Assembly (NCBI RefSeq): GCF_004379255.2
Contig: NC_056047.1
Span: 31,262,293-31,326,292 of the forward strand
Origin: Salvia splendens
Lineage: Eukaryota > Streptophyta > Magnoliopsida > Lamiales > Lamiaceae
DNA length: 64,000 bases
Direction of reading: 5' to 3'
Shown here: positions 32,810 to 43,815 of the stretch, one piece after another
Layout: every line of letters begins with the position of its first letter
Position numbering within the stretch: the first letter of the stretch is position 1
Notes under the pieces: generated by a model
The model's database searches: none
Told to the model about the DNA's origin: nothing
Seen by the model: only the letters and a program-made list of their open reading frames with translations
Position numbers and translations under genes: made by a program

Positions 32810-34035
32810 TTGGAGAGAACAAAGGTGATTGTGGTTGGATTGGAAATGGTGGGTGGGGCCTCATTTGTATGATTAATATTCAACGCAAGGAATTAACGAG
32901 GAAAGGAATTTTGAGTGAAAATTGAAATGATGATTTTTCTCTCTCACTCCAACACATATTTGGTTCACCAATCGATTCGAACCCCACTTATTGTTATCCC
33001 CAATTATGATGACCAACGAGGAAGCTACTAAACAAGAAACCATTACGTGGAATCACATGGAAATAGGGAACAAACTTAAATAAAATCATTTTTTGGGTAA
33101 TAACACGGCAGCGGATGCACACACCATTAATTTATTTCGAAATTATAAAATTAAAATATTACTCACATTCGTCTCATAATAAAAGTCACACTTTATTTTT
33201 ATCATAAATGGTAAGTAGATTTCACATTCATTTAACACACATTTTATGATAAAAACAATATAAGAAAATGGGTCACATATTCCATTAGCTTTTCCAAGCT
33301 GCTATTCTTTACATTTTTTAAAATTTGTTCGCACAATAAGAGTAACTCCTATTATTGAACCAATGGAGTATTTTTTTATTATTATAAATAATTGAATGTG
33401 TTAAACAAAATCGGCTGCTGTGCTATCAATCACAACAAGAAATTTAAACCCTTATCAAGCGCAACAAGAGATCTAAACCCTCATTTTCCTCACGCCCAAA
33501 CCAAATCCACTTTTTTTCTTATACTTTTTCATCTTTTTTACCTATCTCTCTCTAGTCTTTACCAATATATGATTTTGATATTCGACCATCTCCACTATAC
33601 TATGTCAGCAACCGGCCCTTTTCGTTATAATTGAAATTCATATTCAAGAATAATAGTGGAATAATAGTGGAAAGAAATGGTGACAATGATTGGGAGCTTG
33701 TTACATTTGGCGGCATCACAGCAATCATCACTATTTGGGAGCGTTTTGAATGATAAGATGATGACAAAATCTTTAACTAGCGGTGAATATGGAAGATGTG
33801 ATTATGTATTTTCCGAGGAAAGGCAAATAATAGTATGAGTTTGGCACAATAATGTTGTAATTAAACTCTACTGTTTGAGAGCAGGCCACATGACATGTCT
33901 CTTACACCATGTTTGTTTTCATTTGTTGGAAATGGGGTGGTGATGTCACTAAACTCTACCTCCTTTTCATCAACAATATTATGGGGGATGGAATGCTTGT
34001 ATTCTTCCTTAACACGATTTAATATTAATTCAATG
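32810..34035. other. Upstream region of the HD-Zip gene
   Basis: It holds the HD-Zip 5' UTR and promoter. A CT-rich stretch (TTTTTCTCTCTCACTCC, about 32933-32949) lies 125-140 bp before the ATG on the opposite strand. Weak Stowaway-like sequence lies at about 33163-33370. I found no second gene. The 80-aa frame at 33392-33634 has no recognisable domain. Confidence 0.4.
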
Positions 34036-34044
34036 TTTATTTTA

Positions 34045-34359
34045 GAATAAAGGTCAATTTTGGTCATAAACATATGACCAAAATATGAATTTAGTCTAAA
34101 ACATTCACTTTTTGAAAAATAAGTCCATAATAAATGAAATTCTTATTGAAGTTGTTCTTTTTTTACAGTTTCGTCAAAAAACTATCGGTCATGCCACCAT
34201 GCAATTAGCGTTGACCATTGGTTTTTTTACGGAACCATAAAAAACAGGACTACTTCGGCGACATTTTCATTTGTTATTGACCTGTTTTTCAAAAAGTGAA
34301 TGTTTTGGACCAAATTCGTATTTTGGTCATATGTTTAAGACCAAAATTGACTTTTACTC
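34045..34359. mobile_element. Mutator-type MITE with 9-bp target duplication and long inverted ends
   Basis: TTTATTTTA occurs on both sides (34036-34044 and 34360-34368). The element starts GAATAAAGGTCAATTTTGGT and ends with the inverse of GAGTAAAAGTCAATTTTGGT. The inverted match continues for about 85 bp on each side, so the 315-bp element is largely a fold-back. The 9-bp duplication is the hallmark of Mutator-type elements. No coding capacity. Confidence 0.85.
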
Positions 34360-34390
34360 TTTATTTTATTCATTATATATATATATATAT

Positions 34391-34655
34391 AGGGGAGCGT
34401 TATTCTCCTATTCATCCCTTAGATCCTTTTTTCTTCTTAATATGGGCCGTTAGATCTCATTCATCAATGGTCCAGATGATCTGCATTATTACACTATAAT
34501 GGTACATTATTAGTCGGTGTGCATTATTCAACTGAAAATCTGCATTATTAAATGACACGTGGCATCAATCTAACCGTCGGATGACAAAATCGTGGGGCTG
34601 AGATCAAGAAGAAAAAAGGAGGAAATATGCAAAAAGGAAATAAATACATCCCTAT
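34391..34655. mobile_element. Short MITE with AGGGG termini (copy 2)
   Basis: It runs from AGGGGAGCGTTATTCTCC to AAATACATCCCTA inside a TA dinucleotide tract. It shares words such as GCATTATTACACTA and TGACACGTGGCATCAATCTA with the copy at 16847-17177. Superfamily unassigned. Confidence 0.55.
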
Positions 34656-35072
34656 ATATATATGGATGCGTAAATATTGGATGTTAATTGTGTTTTATGT
34701 GGGGAAAAGAGTAAAAAGGGCAAAAAGAGAGCAGTGCAAAGAGGTGGTTGGTTGGTTTGATCATTGATACTAAAAATCCTCCTGCCACATCATCAATACT
34801 AAAAATCCTTCTGCCACATCAGAAATAGCCCAGCCATAGCCTAGCAATATCATAAATAGCCCAGCCACATCAATAGCCACATCACTAATAACACAATATA
34901 CGGAATTTAATTTACGAGACATATACGGGAAACATTAATAATACTATTTTAATTTTAAAAAAAGTACAATAAATTAAAAAAGAACAATAAATTTAAAAAA
35001 GTACTAAAATTTTAAAAAAGTACATTAATAATAAAAATTACATTAAGAAAAAAGTACATTACTTAAAAAAAA

Positions 35073-36527
35073 TCACTCGGTGGCTCCCTCGATTCCGTCG
35101 TCGCCGTCGCCACCGTCACCGCCGTAGCCACCGTCACCGCCGTCTCCGTCGCCACCGCCTCCGCCGCCTCCGTCGCCACTGTCACCGCCGCCTCCGCTGC
35201 CACCGCCGCTGCCGCCTCCACGCAGATCGTCATTCATGCTCTCGAGCAATGTGAAGAGAAATCTCTTCTCCTGGGGGTCCGTCGCCGCTCGCCATTCGGC
35301 TAACGTCTTCACCATCATCTGGCGCGTTTGTTGACGCGCGAAGTACTTGAGATCCTCTGTAGACTGGCGGTCAAAGGGGGATGCCGACTGGACCTCCTGG
35401 GTGGGTGAGTGTTTGCGCCCGCTTTTGCCCAACGGGGCGAGGTCGGCGGCCGAACGAACGAGGGTTGGGGAACACTTGGTCCGTCTCAGGGAGGTCGTGG
35501 GAACCACCGCTGCTGCCGCTGAAATCCCCGGTATAGTTCAATCGTTGCCGTTTCGGCCAGCCAGCATCGACACCTACTCGGAATTTCTCAGAGTCGTTCA
35601 GCACAAGATAGCAGTTCCAGTAGGTGAAGTCCTTATACAACCTGGGCTGGGGGAAGGCTTTCTCCGCTATCCTCCTGCAGTCGTCCTCCGTTTGGCCACT
35701 ACTCTGCATGCGGAGGGCGTTGGCGTACAAACCCAAAAATCGGGAGACGGCAGCCCTGATTCGGTTCCACGCCTTCCGGCAATCCTCCCCGTTGTGTGGC
35801 CTCCCCTCCGGGCAAAATCGCTGGTAGGCTGCTGCTACCTTGCCCCACATGTTGACGATCCTCTGGTTATTAGAAACAAGAGGATCGTCGCAAACACTCA
35901 CCCACGCCCTTGACAGGGCAACGTTCTCCTCGTCCGTCCACCTTCTCCGTGCAGTGGGGTCATCCCCACCTGGCTGCGACGACTCCCCGACCTTCTTTCC
36001 CTTGCCCTTCTTCTTTGGGGCGCCACTACCCTGCACTGCTCCCCCCCGTTTGAACGGGAGTTTCCGGAACTCCGAGACTATCAAACCCCAAATCCGCCAA
36101 CGAAAATTCATCAAAACCGCTCGGCGTGAACTGCGCATCCGTTGGGGTCGATGTGTGCGACGAAGCAGTGCTGAAATCAAAACTGGGGCGATAGACGTTC
36201 CCCCGCGTCACCTGCGTCGCCGGTACTCCCCCCGGCGTCCCCTGCGTCGCAGGTACTTCCCCCCGTCGTCCCCTGCGTCGCCGAACCTCCCCCGGGCATC
36301 ATCTGCATATTGGGTGCCCACCCCGGCATCATCTGCATATTGGGTCCCCAACCCGCCATCGCCGGGAACCCCCCCGGCGGACTACCTCCGGTCGGCATCC
36401 CGGGTAGCATCTGCTGCCACGGGTACATGTTGTAGTACCCGGGCATCTGATTCCATCCACCTCCAACATTAATTGGGGGAGTTTGAGAACCACTCGTCCC
36501 TGAACTAGGCTCGTTGTTTAGATCCAT
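35073..36527 (-). pseudogene. PIF/Harbinger Myb/SANT-like (ORF1) protein, several frameshifts
   Basis: It starts MDLNNEPSSGTSGSQTPP at 36527. A Met/Pro/Gly-rich stretch and Asp/Ala/Gly repeats (DAGDAGGSTGDAGDAGE) follow. The reading then moves to a second frame (PTDAQFTPSGFDEFSLADLG) near 36190 and to a third near 36040, giving ARRRWTDEENVALSRAWVSV and GKVAAAYQRFCPEGRPHN. That is the trihelix/SANT-like DNA-binding region with its NAM-associated extension (YWNCYLVLNDSEKF). A further shift near 35420 leads to STEDLKYFARQQTRQMMVKT and a long Gly/Asp-rich tail ending at 35073. Family members use such a protein with the transposase to bind element ends. At least three frameshifts make it a pseudogene. 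Confidence 0.75.
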
Positions 36528-36663
36528 TTCTCGGTATTGATCTTGTATAGAAATTAAGATAGGGAGAGTACTCGTTAATACAAGTGGTGCGAATGAAAAT
36601 GAAGTGCAAATCGCGTATATATAGTGTCTCGAAAATTTAAAAAAAAAAAAAAACAAAAAAACC

Positions 36664-36733
36664 GCTGGGCGATGCGCTGGGCGATCCCGACGCTGCAATG
36701 GCGCCGAGCGGATCGCCCAGCGCATCGCCCAGC
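36664..36733. repeat. Perfect 24-bp inverted repeat near the Harbinger right end
   Basis: The left arm 36664-36687 and right arm 36710-36733 are exact reverse complements, separated by 22 bases. Each arm contains two copies of GCTGGGCGAT. It would form a stable GC-rich hairpin. The adjacent CGCCTAGCGCTAGGCG (about 36746) is itself palindromic. These are probably subterminal protein-binding repeats. Confidence 0.9.
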
Positions 36734-36874
36734 ACCCGTCGACCGCCTAGCGCTAGGCGATTTTTAATTCCGAAAAACTGCTCGGCGGTTTTTGGAAGCT
36801 GCAATGGTTCGCCTAGCGACCGCCTAGCGCCGACGCTCGGCTAGGCGGTGCGCTAGGCGCCATTGTGGATAGCC

Positions 36875-37587
36875 TGATGGAATATGATTCATTGACACGA
36901 ATGAGGATCTTTGCTTAACTAGAAAGGTGATGGGGTGGGGTGGGGCCTACCAATCTGTAGGATTGCAAATACACTAAATAATTCTTTGTCGGCTATGCTG
37001 ATGAGACGTTAGGCCACCAGTTAAGCATGATTACTAATCCTCTCAACTTACTAAATACTAATAATTATTGTTTGCGCTTTCGCTTTCCAATCCACATTGT
37101 TTAACTTACCATTTTGCTCTTCTTATCTTCCTCTTATTCTTTTATTTAATTATCACAAATCAATCCTTTGCGAATATTATAGATGAGTTTTAATCCATAT
37201 AAAACTAGATCTAAATATAAAAACACGAAACAAAATTATATATATATGGCAATTTTAGGTCATTGTTAATGTATTTTTAGGTCATTTTAATAAAGGATGA
37301 TAAAAAATGATCTAAAAATGACATCAAACTCAAATTTTATAAAATGACCAAAACTGATTAATAATGACCTTCCGTATTTTTGGTTAATTATTAACCATTA
37401 GATCACCTAATCCTAGGGGCTAGGGCCAAAATTTGGACTGCATTTTTAAATTTAGATGCATTCTTATTTGGATCATCTCCCTATGGGTTTGATCATATAT
37501 GCATCATTTTATGGTGATTTTAAAGTGTGTCATGGTGGAATCTCTACCACTTCATTTGTTTCTTGTTATTTTATAGGGCGTTGTATA
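36875..37587. other. Intergenic sequence between Harbinger copies
   Basis: No coding region. A short inverted-repeat-like AT-rich stretch with repeated ATTTTTAGGTCATTTTA words lies at about 37250-37375 and may be a small MITE remnant. Confidence 0.4.
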
Positions 37588-37757
37588 TAAGAGCATCTAC
37601 AATAGCCATGGACTAGCCATAGGTTAGCAATAGGCTAACCATAAACTCCCCATGTCACATCATCAAGGACTTCTCATAGCCTAACAGTCTAGCAATAGGC
37701 TAACCAACGCCTTAGCCAAGAAAATAAATTGACAAATACGGAATTAAAATTGGACCC

Positions 37758-39335
37758 TGAAATTGTCCCTTTTTATGTCTTCGCTTTTGCTTCATTGTTA
37801 TCCTGTCGTTGTGGATTGATCAAATCGGAAATGCAAACTGATCCAACTGATCGATGAATGTCTTCACTGCATATGCCTGTGAATGGATCCAGTGAGCAAT
37901 TGGATTGATCAACTTGACTTATTTCAGACTCATCTTGTGCGAACGAAGAAACTCAAGACCTGTTTCAAAACCTTAACCCACAGTACTACTATTCAGTAAA
38001 GGGAAGTAAGGATCGAATCCCAAAGAGAGGACATGTTCTACATTTGTTGCGAACAAGTTGGGGATGACTATTGTCACGCTTCACTAAAGTAGGTTAAGTT
38101 GAGGTTACTACGGGTGTGACAAACGGAGAGATTTACTAAGCTAAACTGATCAACTCCTTCTAATCAATCAACTTGTACGACGGTTTCCTGAAATAGCCAA
38201 ACAGAATAAAAGAAAACTAGTGTCAGAAAGCTGCAAAGTGTACGATAAAGCAAAACTTTACTAACAAACTCATCTTCCTCAAACAACCAAATCAAAGAAC
38301 ATATTAAATCAGATATGCAGAGAATTTCATCATAACAAACTTAGCATGAAGGAACAAACTCTCAAGACTAACACATAACTCCAAATCAAAGCAGAAAAAG
38401 TCTTCTGTGAACAAGTAGACGAACTGACCTACTCATACTCATTTAGAACTCGAAACTAAACTTCAGATCTACGCTTACCATATTGCAAATAACCAGATCT
38501 AAACTTCCTAACACATTCCATCCACTATTTCTTCGCAATAAAAAAGGATTCATAGACAACAGATCAGATCCAACAGAATTGACAGTAGTGAAACACTTGA
38601 GCTAAGATATGCATCCTTAATCGGAAATCAAACATAGATCAGAGAGTTCACGCATGGTAAACGAGCTTTCAACGTGAAACAAGATCATTAAACTAAAAGT
38701 ACTGAATCAAAACATCCATAGTCTGCGACATCAAACTAACTAAAAGTGAACAAAACCAAAGAGAAAGTGTTTCATCGCTTCTTCTTGAAGCGGAATTACA
38801 GAACCAAAAGATAGAAGTGTGATATAACCAACACCAAACTACCACTAAACTAAACTAAACTAAACTAAGAACCAAGTGTGTATGCGACGGAATTAAGGAG
38901 TTTTGAGTGTTGGGAGCCCCCGTTTCAGCCCTAGGAGAAAGCTGCAGTATGATGGGTGTCAAGAGCTTGGAAGCTGCCTCATTCCTCCTTCTCTATTTTC
39001 AGCCCTAGGAGAAAGCTGCAGTATGATGCGTGAGGTCTTGATTCCTAGGGCAACCGTTCTTTGAAAAGTCTTTCCTACCCTCTGCCTTGGGGATCTTTCT
39101 TGTGTGACGCTCAATCTCCTAGTACGATGCTCCTGCTGCATGCTATGTGATCTGATTTGAGCCATTTGCACAACAAATTTGACTCCTTCTCCTTGATCCG
39201 TTCGTCCGCCCAGCTGATCAGTTCATTCTTTGAATATGGCGGACTTCCACACACACCTGGCTCACATTTGCACGTTAGATCACAAAAATGAGTGTAGTTT
39301 TATCATAGAACACAAGCATGAAACGAGCCTTATCA
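37758..39335 (-). mobile_element. Athila-like solo LTR inside the Harbinger element
   Basis: On the minus strand it begins TGATAAGGCTCG at 39335, like the other Athila-like LTRs. It contains the GGGATTCGATCCTTACTTCC block (about 38001-38020). The other end is placed at a TGAAATT near 37758 by analogy with element 1. I could not confirm a 5-bp duplication, so that edge is uncertain. A 34-bp segment (TTTCAGCCCTAGGAGAAAGC and onwards) is repeated at about 38923 and 38996. No gene lies inside. Confidence 0.65.
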
Positions 39336-39399
39336 AACACGAATACGGAGAAAGTGCAAACATAATTTCATAAAATTAAAAAAACATAGTTCAATAAAA

Positions 39400-40625
39400 C
39401 AAAAGTCTATGAAAATTTAAAAAAATTAAACAACCATTCAAAAAAATTACAAAGGATATCAACGTGCAATCCTACGTGCCCATAACTCTTCAATAATATC
39501 ATGCTGAGTCGAATATGGGCTTCTTGCTGACGAATATCAGCAAATGCTTGGACCCTTTTGGCGTCCCCCTGGGATATCCCCATTCGTAAAGAGGCGGTGG
39601 CCACACCGTGGCTTGGTCCGACAACATCTTCAGCGGCCCAATCAGTGAGTTCTAGACCTTAATTTTCGATTATGATGTTGTGCATGATAATACATGCGTA
39701 CATGATATCAGCAATGCAGTCAGCATACCACAGGCGTGTTGGACCCTTCACGCCGCCTCTTGTCGTTGTAACTTTTCTTTGGATCTGTTGAGCATCTGAT
39801 CGTCTTCACAAATACGGACCACCTGGGGTATATCCCATCAGCCAAATAGTAGCCCATATTGTGCTGGTTGTCGTTGGCGACAAAACTAATGGTCGGACCC
39901 ACGCCAAGGCACTGCTCGTTGAAAAGGTGCAGCGATTCTAGAACGTTGATGTCGTTGTTCGACTAGGCTACCCCAAAATACGCATGTCAAATCCATAGCT
40001 GGTAGTCAGCTACGACTTTGAGTATCATCGTGGGATTCTTGCCTTTGAAGCCGGTCGTGTACATCCCTCTCCAAGTGGCGGGGAAGTTCTTCCACTCCCA
40101 ATGCATACTATCTATGCTGCCCAACATTCCTGGAAAATCGTGCACCCTCTTGTGCATAGTCATCATACCTTGGCAGTCGTCAGGGGCAGGCTTTCCAAGA
40201 AAAGTACCCCCGAATATGTGAAGATACTCGTCGAACATGTCGGCCGCGCCTTCACAGGCCATCAGCCTGATTGCAGCAGTGCACTTCTGTCTCGGCGAGT
40301 TACTTGGTCGACCTCTCGTATCCTCTCTGAACCGGAAATACTTGAACTGAGCCTCTAATGCTGACATAGTACACAGAAAGAGAGGTCGATGCATTCTAAA
40401 ATGCCGCCGGAAAAACGACTCCCCAAACCGCGGCTCCTCAGCAAAGTAGTGGTCAAACAACCGTTGGTGGGAACCGGCATGGTCCCGGGGGACTGTAATT
40501 CGATGATGGATGGGGCGAGGGACCGCCAGCTGCATCAGTAGGCACACGCGCTACTTCATAGATGTCTTGGCCCACACCTCGTCGTCAATTCGCTGCGACA
40601 GATCATCATCACCATCATGAGCCAT
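39400..40625 (-). pseudogene. PIF/Harbinger transposase (DDE nuclease), inactivated
   Basis: It starts MAHDGDDDLSQRIDDEVW at 40625. A TAG interrupts at about 40551-40553. The reading resumes with RVCLLMQLAVPRPIHHRI and the long open part to 39987, which includes HYFAEEPRFGESFFRRHFRM and the first catalytic Asp in MLGSIDSMHWEWKN. After QLWI another TAG lies beside SNNDINVL, which holds the second catalytic Asp. Then comes NMGYYLADGIYPRW. Near 39760 the region that should hold the third catalytic residue (VERAFG) is missing: RQEAA is followed directly by GPTRLWYADC in another frame. The tail (ADIMYACIIMHN, TAA, GLELTDWAAEDV) matches the family. It encodes no active enzyme. Confidence 0.85.
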
Positions 40626-40961
40626 TTTTTTCCACAGATACTAAGAGAGAAGGAAGAGAAACTCGTTAACACAAGTGGTGCAAATGAAATGAAGTGCAAC
40701 GAGCCGTATATACAGAGCTGAAATGAAAATAAATAAATAAATTTTCGGCTGTTAGCCGATTGAAGCCGCACAATAGCGGACAAGATACCGCCTAACCTCC
40801 GACGTCCACGCTTGACTACTCCTCCTCCCACTCTGGTGCATCCCGCTCGCCTAACACAATAGCGGACGTCCGCCATGCCCCTCCCGCTAGCCGGTGGGAC
40901 GTCCTAGCGGACGTTCCCTATTGTGGATGCTCTAAGTGTTAGATATTAATCAGTTACTTCT

Positions 40962-41386
40962 TGATACGCTCGGATTTTGCACTATTTTAAGGCCATTATT
41001 AGGTCCGTTTTGAGTGTCAAAGTTGCATTATATGTCCATTATTTGTATATTTTATCCATTTTGGTATTTTGACGTGTTTTGTAAGAAATGTGCAAAATAG
41101 AGCTAAAAAGGGCATAAAAATGTCAAAGTTAGGACGCTGGAGCAGAAGGCAACCCAGCGGACGCTGAAAACCACTCCAGAGTGTTCTCACTCTCTCCAGC
41201 GCCCGCTGGGCCCGGTCGCGCACAAAAGCCTGTGTTCAAACTCAATTTTACGGTGATCTTGAAGTCCGATAAGGGCTTGTTACATACCATTTTCTTCGCC
41301 TTTGAAAGAGTTCGCGTTGGTACCAAGATAATCTCAATCGGAGTTCGATGGAGACAGTTATGACCATTCTACCAAGACTGCACATG
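40962..41386 (+). mobile_element. Gypsy-type LTR fragment
   Basis: It begins TGATACGCTCGGATTTTGCA, a start I associate with Tat-like gypsy LTRs, and continues TTAGGTCCGTTTTGAGTGTC. The right edge is not defined. Sequence character changes near 41386. No gene lies inside. Confidence 0.4.
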
Positions 41387-43815
41387 TCACACCTCATCCC
41401 TCTTACGTATACTCTTTTAGTAAATAAATCCCTTATCCTAAAAGCAATCAATACACGTGACTAATTCATAGAACACCCATATTATATAAGTTCAAACCAA
41501 CACTTATCTGATACATATTTTAATATATCCTATAAAGTAGTGGAACCCTCTCACCACTCTATATACTATACATTTATCAACATGCAAAATGATGAGGAGG
41601 AGAAGGTTGCCAATATGCGTCAGCAGCCGAACCTGATAACACGTGGAGTTCCTATGACCCACGTCAGTCAAAACTTTACTGCTATCATATTCCTGAAAAA
41701 TTTAGTGGTTTATATGAGACACAACTCAGTATATATAAATTTCCACCTTTAATCTCACATGAAACAAACATCAAGCATATTCTTTTATCAATACATATAA
41801 TCAGAAACAATATATAACATAATTTAAAAACAAACCATTTCATATTCATATGCATATGTCACTCAATTCAGTTTATTATTCTGTAACAGTCAAGTCTGGT
41901 ATCTGCCCGGGATTTCCAATATGATTGACCCGTAGGTCCCATTATGATTTGACCCGAAGGTCCCACTGTAATTTGACCCGAAGGTCCCAATATGATTGAC
42001 CCGGAGGTCCCACTATGATTTGACCCGAAGGTCCCAATATGTTTGACCCGAAGGTCCCAATATGATCGACTGTGATTTCAGATCCAGGGCAAAACCGTCA
42101 CAGGTCCTCTTTAATCTAATGATTCACATAATCGGTATCATAAACATATCCTTTGCACCAATAACATATCCATATCATATTCCATCAAATTATCTAATAT
42201 ATCTAAACAAACATGTCCATTTCAGCAATCAAATATTCATATCATATTCGACCATCAAAATCAAATAATTCATAATCATATCAATTTCACACCATATAAT
42301 CCAATAATTCACTCCAATTCAACATATAACAATTAACCACATAACACATGTAAAACTAAAAGTATGATTTATACACACCTTATCACGATAGATAATCTGG
42401 TCGAACGCTAGCACTTGATTCCCGATCTACGTTCCTTGATCCTATACAATTAGTACACATTTAATTTCATAGACCTATTTACACACATTAATTGCTAAAG
42501 AAAAATATTACTATAAGCTAAACTCTTTTCATTATCCTTATTTTAACATCCTAGATATAAAACATAAAGTATTTCCATTGTTATTCTTTTAGCTTGTAAT
42601 CCTTACTGTATTGGACCAACTTTTTACTACTGCTATTAATTCATTCGAAAATATTTAGAGGTTTGGATTAACATATTCATATACCAATAGAAGTCTAATT
42701 TACAATCCAACAAGATTCACTTAAATAATCGTAATAGTTTGGGAGATATTCTCGTTTTCCCACAGACTACCAAAATCAGACAGTTTCTGGCAGCATTTTC
42801 TAAACATTATTTATAAATGGTATTTCTACTCTTTAATTCATCATAAAATTGCAAGAACACCTGGACACCATATAGATAATTTAAAATTATTTATTCGATT
42901 TTATCTCTAGTTCAAGTACCCAGAATAATTCTGATAAAACGTTCGAAAATAAGGCAGTTTACTAGAATTTCGACAGTCTATGGTCATATGGTTCAAACAA
43001 TTTATACATACAGTAGACGAACTCCTAAATTCTCCATAAAACTTAGGAAACCTCTAGACTCATCACAGTTATTATAGTAATTGTTAAACCAAAGTTTTAA
43101 CCTATCTAAACATGCTTAATAATTCAAACCAGGGAGCGGCAGAATACACATCCTAATTCTCCACAAGATTTTATCCCTAAATCTATCTCAATTATGGTTT
43201 AATCATCCCTAATTTCATACTTCTTATTCAATTCTCCTTTTATGCTTTATTTAAAAATTAAGCTTTAGAACTAATAATAAAAATAGTATGTTGGTGAATA
43301 AAAATTAATTCATGCACAATTGCTATTTACATTAACTAAGCTTACCTCTAAGATTTCACTAAACAATTGTACACAAAATCTCTTCCTCTTTCTTGCTATT
43401 TTCCCTTCCACTCCATTCTCTTTCCCTTTTTTATACTATAGCTATCAACTTATTAAACTAAGATATTAGTTATAGCTTTGATGGATCACCCAAAAATACA
43501 CGTGTAATTACATAGTGAATCCTCGTCCCTAATATCATATTTATGCATATCTATATAAATATAACTTATTGCTACACTTTACTCTACACACTCCTACACG
43601 TACATATATGCATATATTACACTATTTTATATGTATATATATTTAAGTACATACATATACAATAGTACTATATAATTCCATGCATTTTTTCCATGCACAC
43701 ATTTTCCATTCACAAGACACTTAGTATTAAGCACACATACATATTAAGTCCCATGCACACTCTTATTTAAAATTTAAAAACATAAATTAGCTATTAATAT
43801 TTAATATATATAGAG
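41387..43815. other. Unassigned AT-rich sequence with one tandem repeat
   Basis: No coding region has recognisable domains. The composition, the C/T-rich block near 43380-43430 and the 23-bp repeat at 41923 suggest an old LTR on the minus strand. I see no terminal TG/CA pair to prove it. Confidence 0.35.
41923..42063. repeat. Minisatellite, about six copies of a 23-24 bp unit
   Basis: The unit is close to GATTTGACCCGAAGGTCCCA followed by ATAT or CTAT, repeated head to tail with a few substitutions. No coding function is apparent. Confidence 0.9.

Larger units (their letters stand above)
34745..36874 (-). mobile_element. PIF/Harbinger-type element carrying a broken Myb-like gene
   Basis: The right end (36860-36874) reads CCATTGTGGATAGCC, related to the CTATTGTGGATGCTC end of the next copy. 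The left end is not clean. The region from about 34745 has duplicated ATACTAAAAATCCTNCTGCCACATCA and AATAGCCCAGCCA words, so the terminus is rearranged or lost. GC-rich CGCCTAGCG and GCGATGCGCTGG repeats fill the right subterminal 200 bp. The gene inside is on the minus strand. Confidence 0.6.
37591..40932 (-). mobile_element. PIF/Harbinger element with broken transposase, TSD TAA, split by a solo LTR
   Basis: The left end GAGCATCTACAATAG (37591-37605) and the right end CTATTGTGGATGCTC (40918-40932) are inverted with one mismatch. TAA flanks both (37588-37590 and 40933-40935). It carries a transposase gene on the minus strand but no Myb-like gene. An Athila-like solo LTR of about 1.6 kb lies inside its left part. 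Confidence 0.8.

Noticed and set aside
33392..33634. 80-aa frame upstream of the HD-Zip gene
   Set aside because: No domain and low complexity. Its length is expected by chance.
35347..36472. 188- and 210-aa plus-strand frames
   Set aside because: Opposite strand of the Harbinger Myb-like pseudogene. The minus strand has the recognisable domain.
39981..40010. A second, independent transposase gene in the part after QLWI
   Set aside because: The sequence continues the same domain order after a stop, so it is one broken gene and not two.
41540..41752. 70-aa frame
   Set aside because: No recognisable domain, and AT-rich unassigned sequence on both sides.
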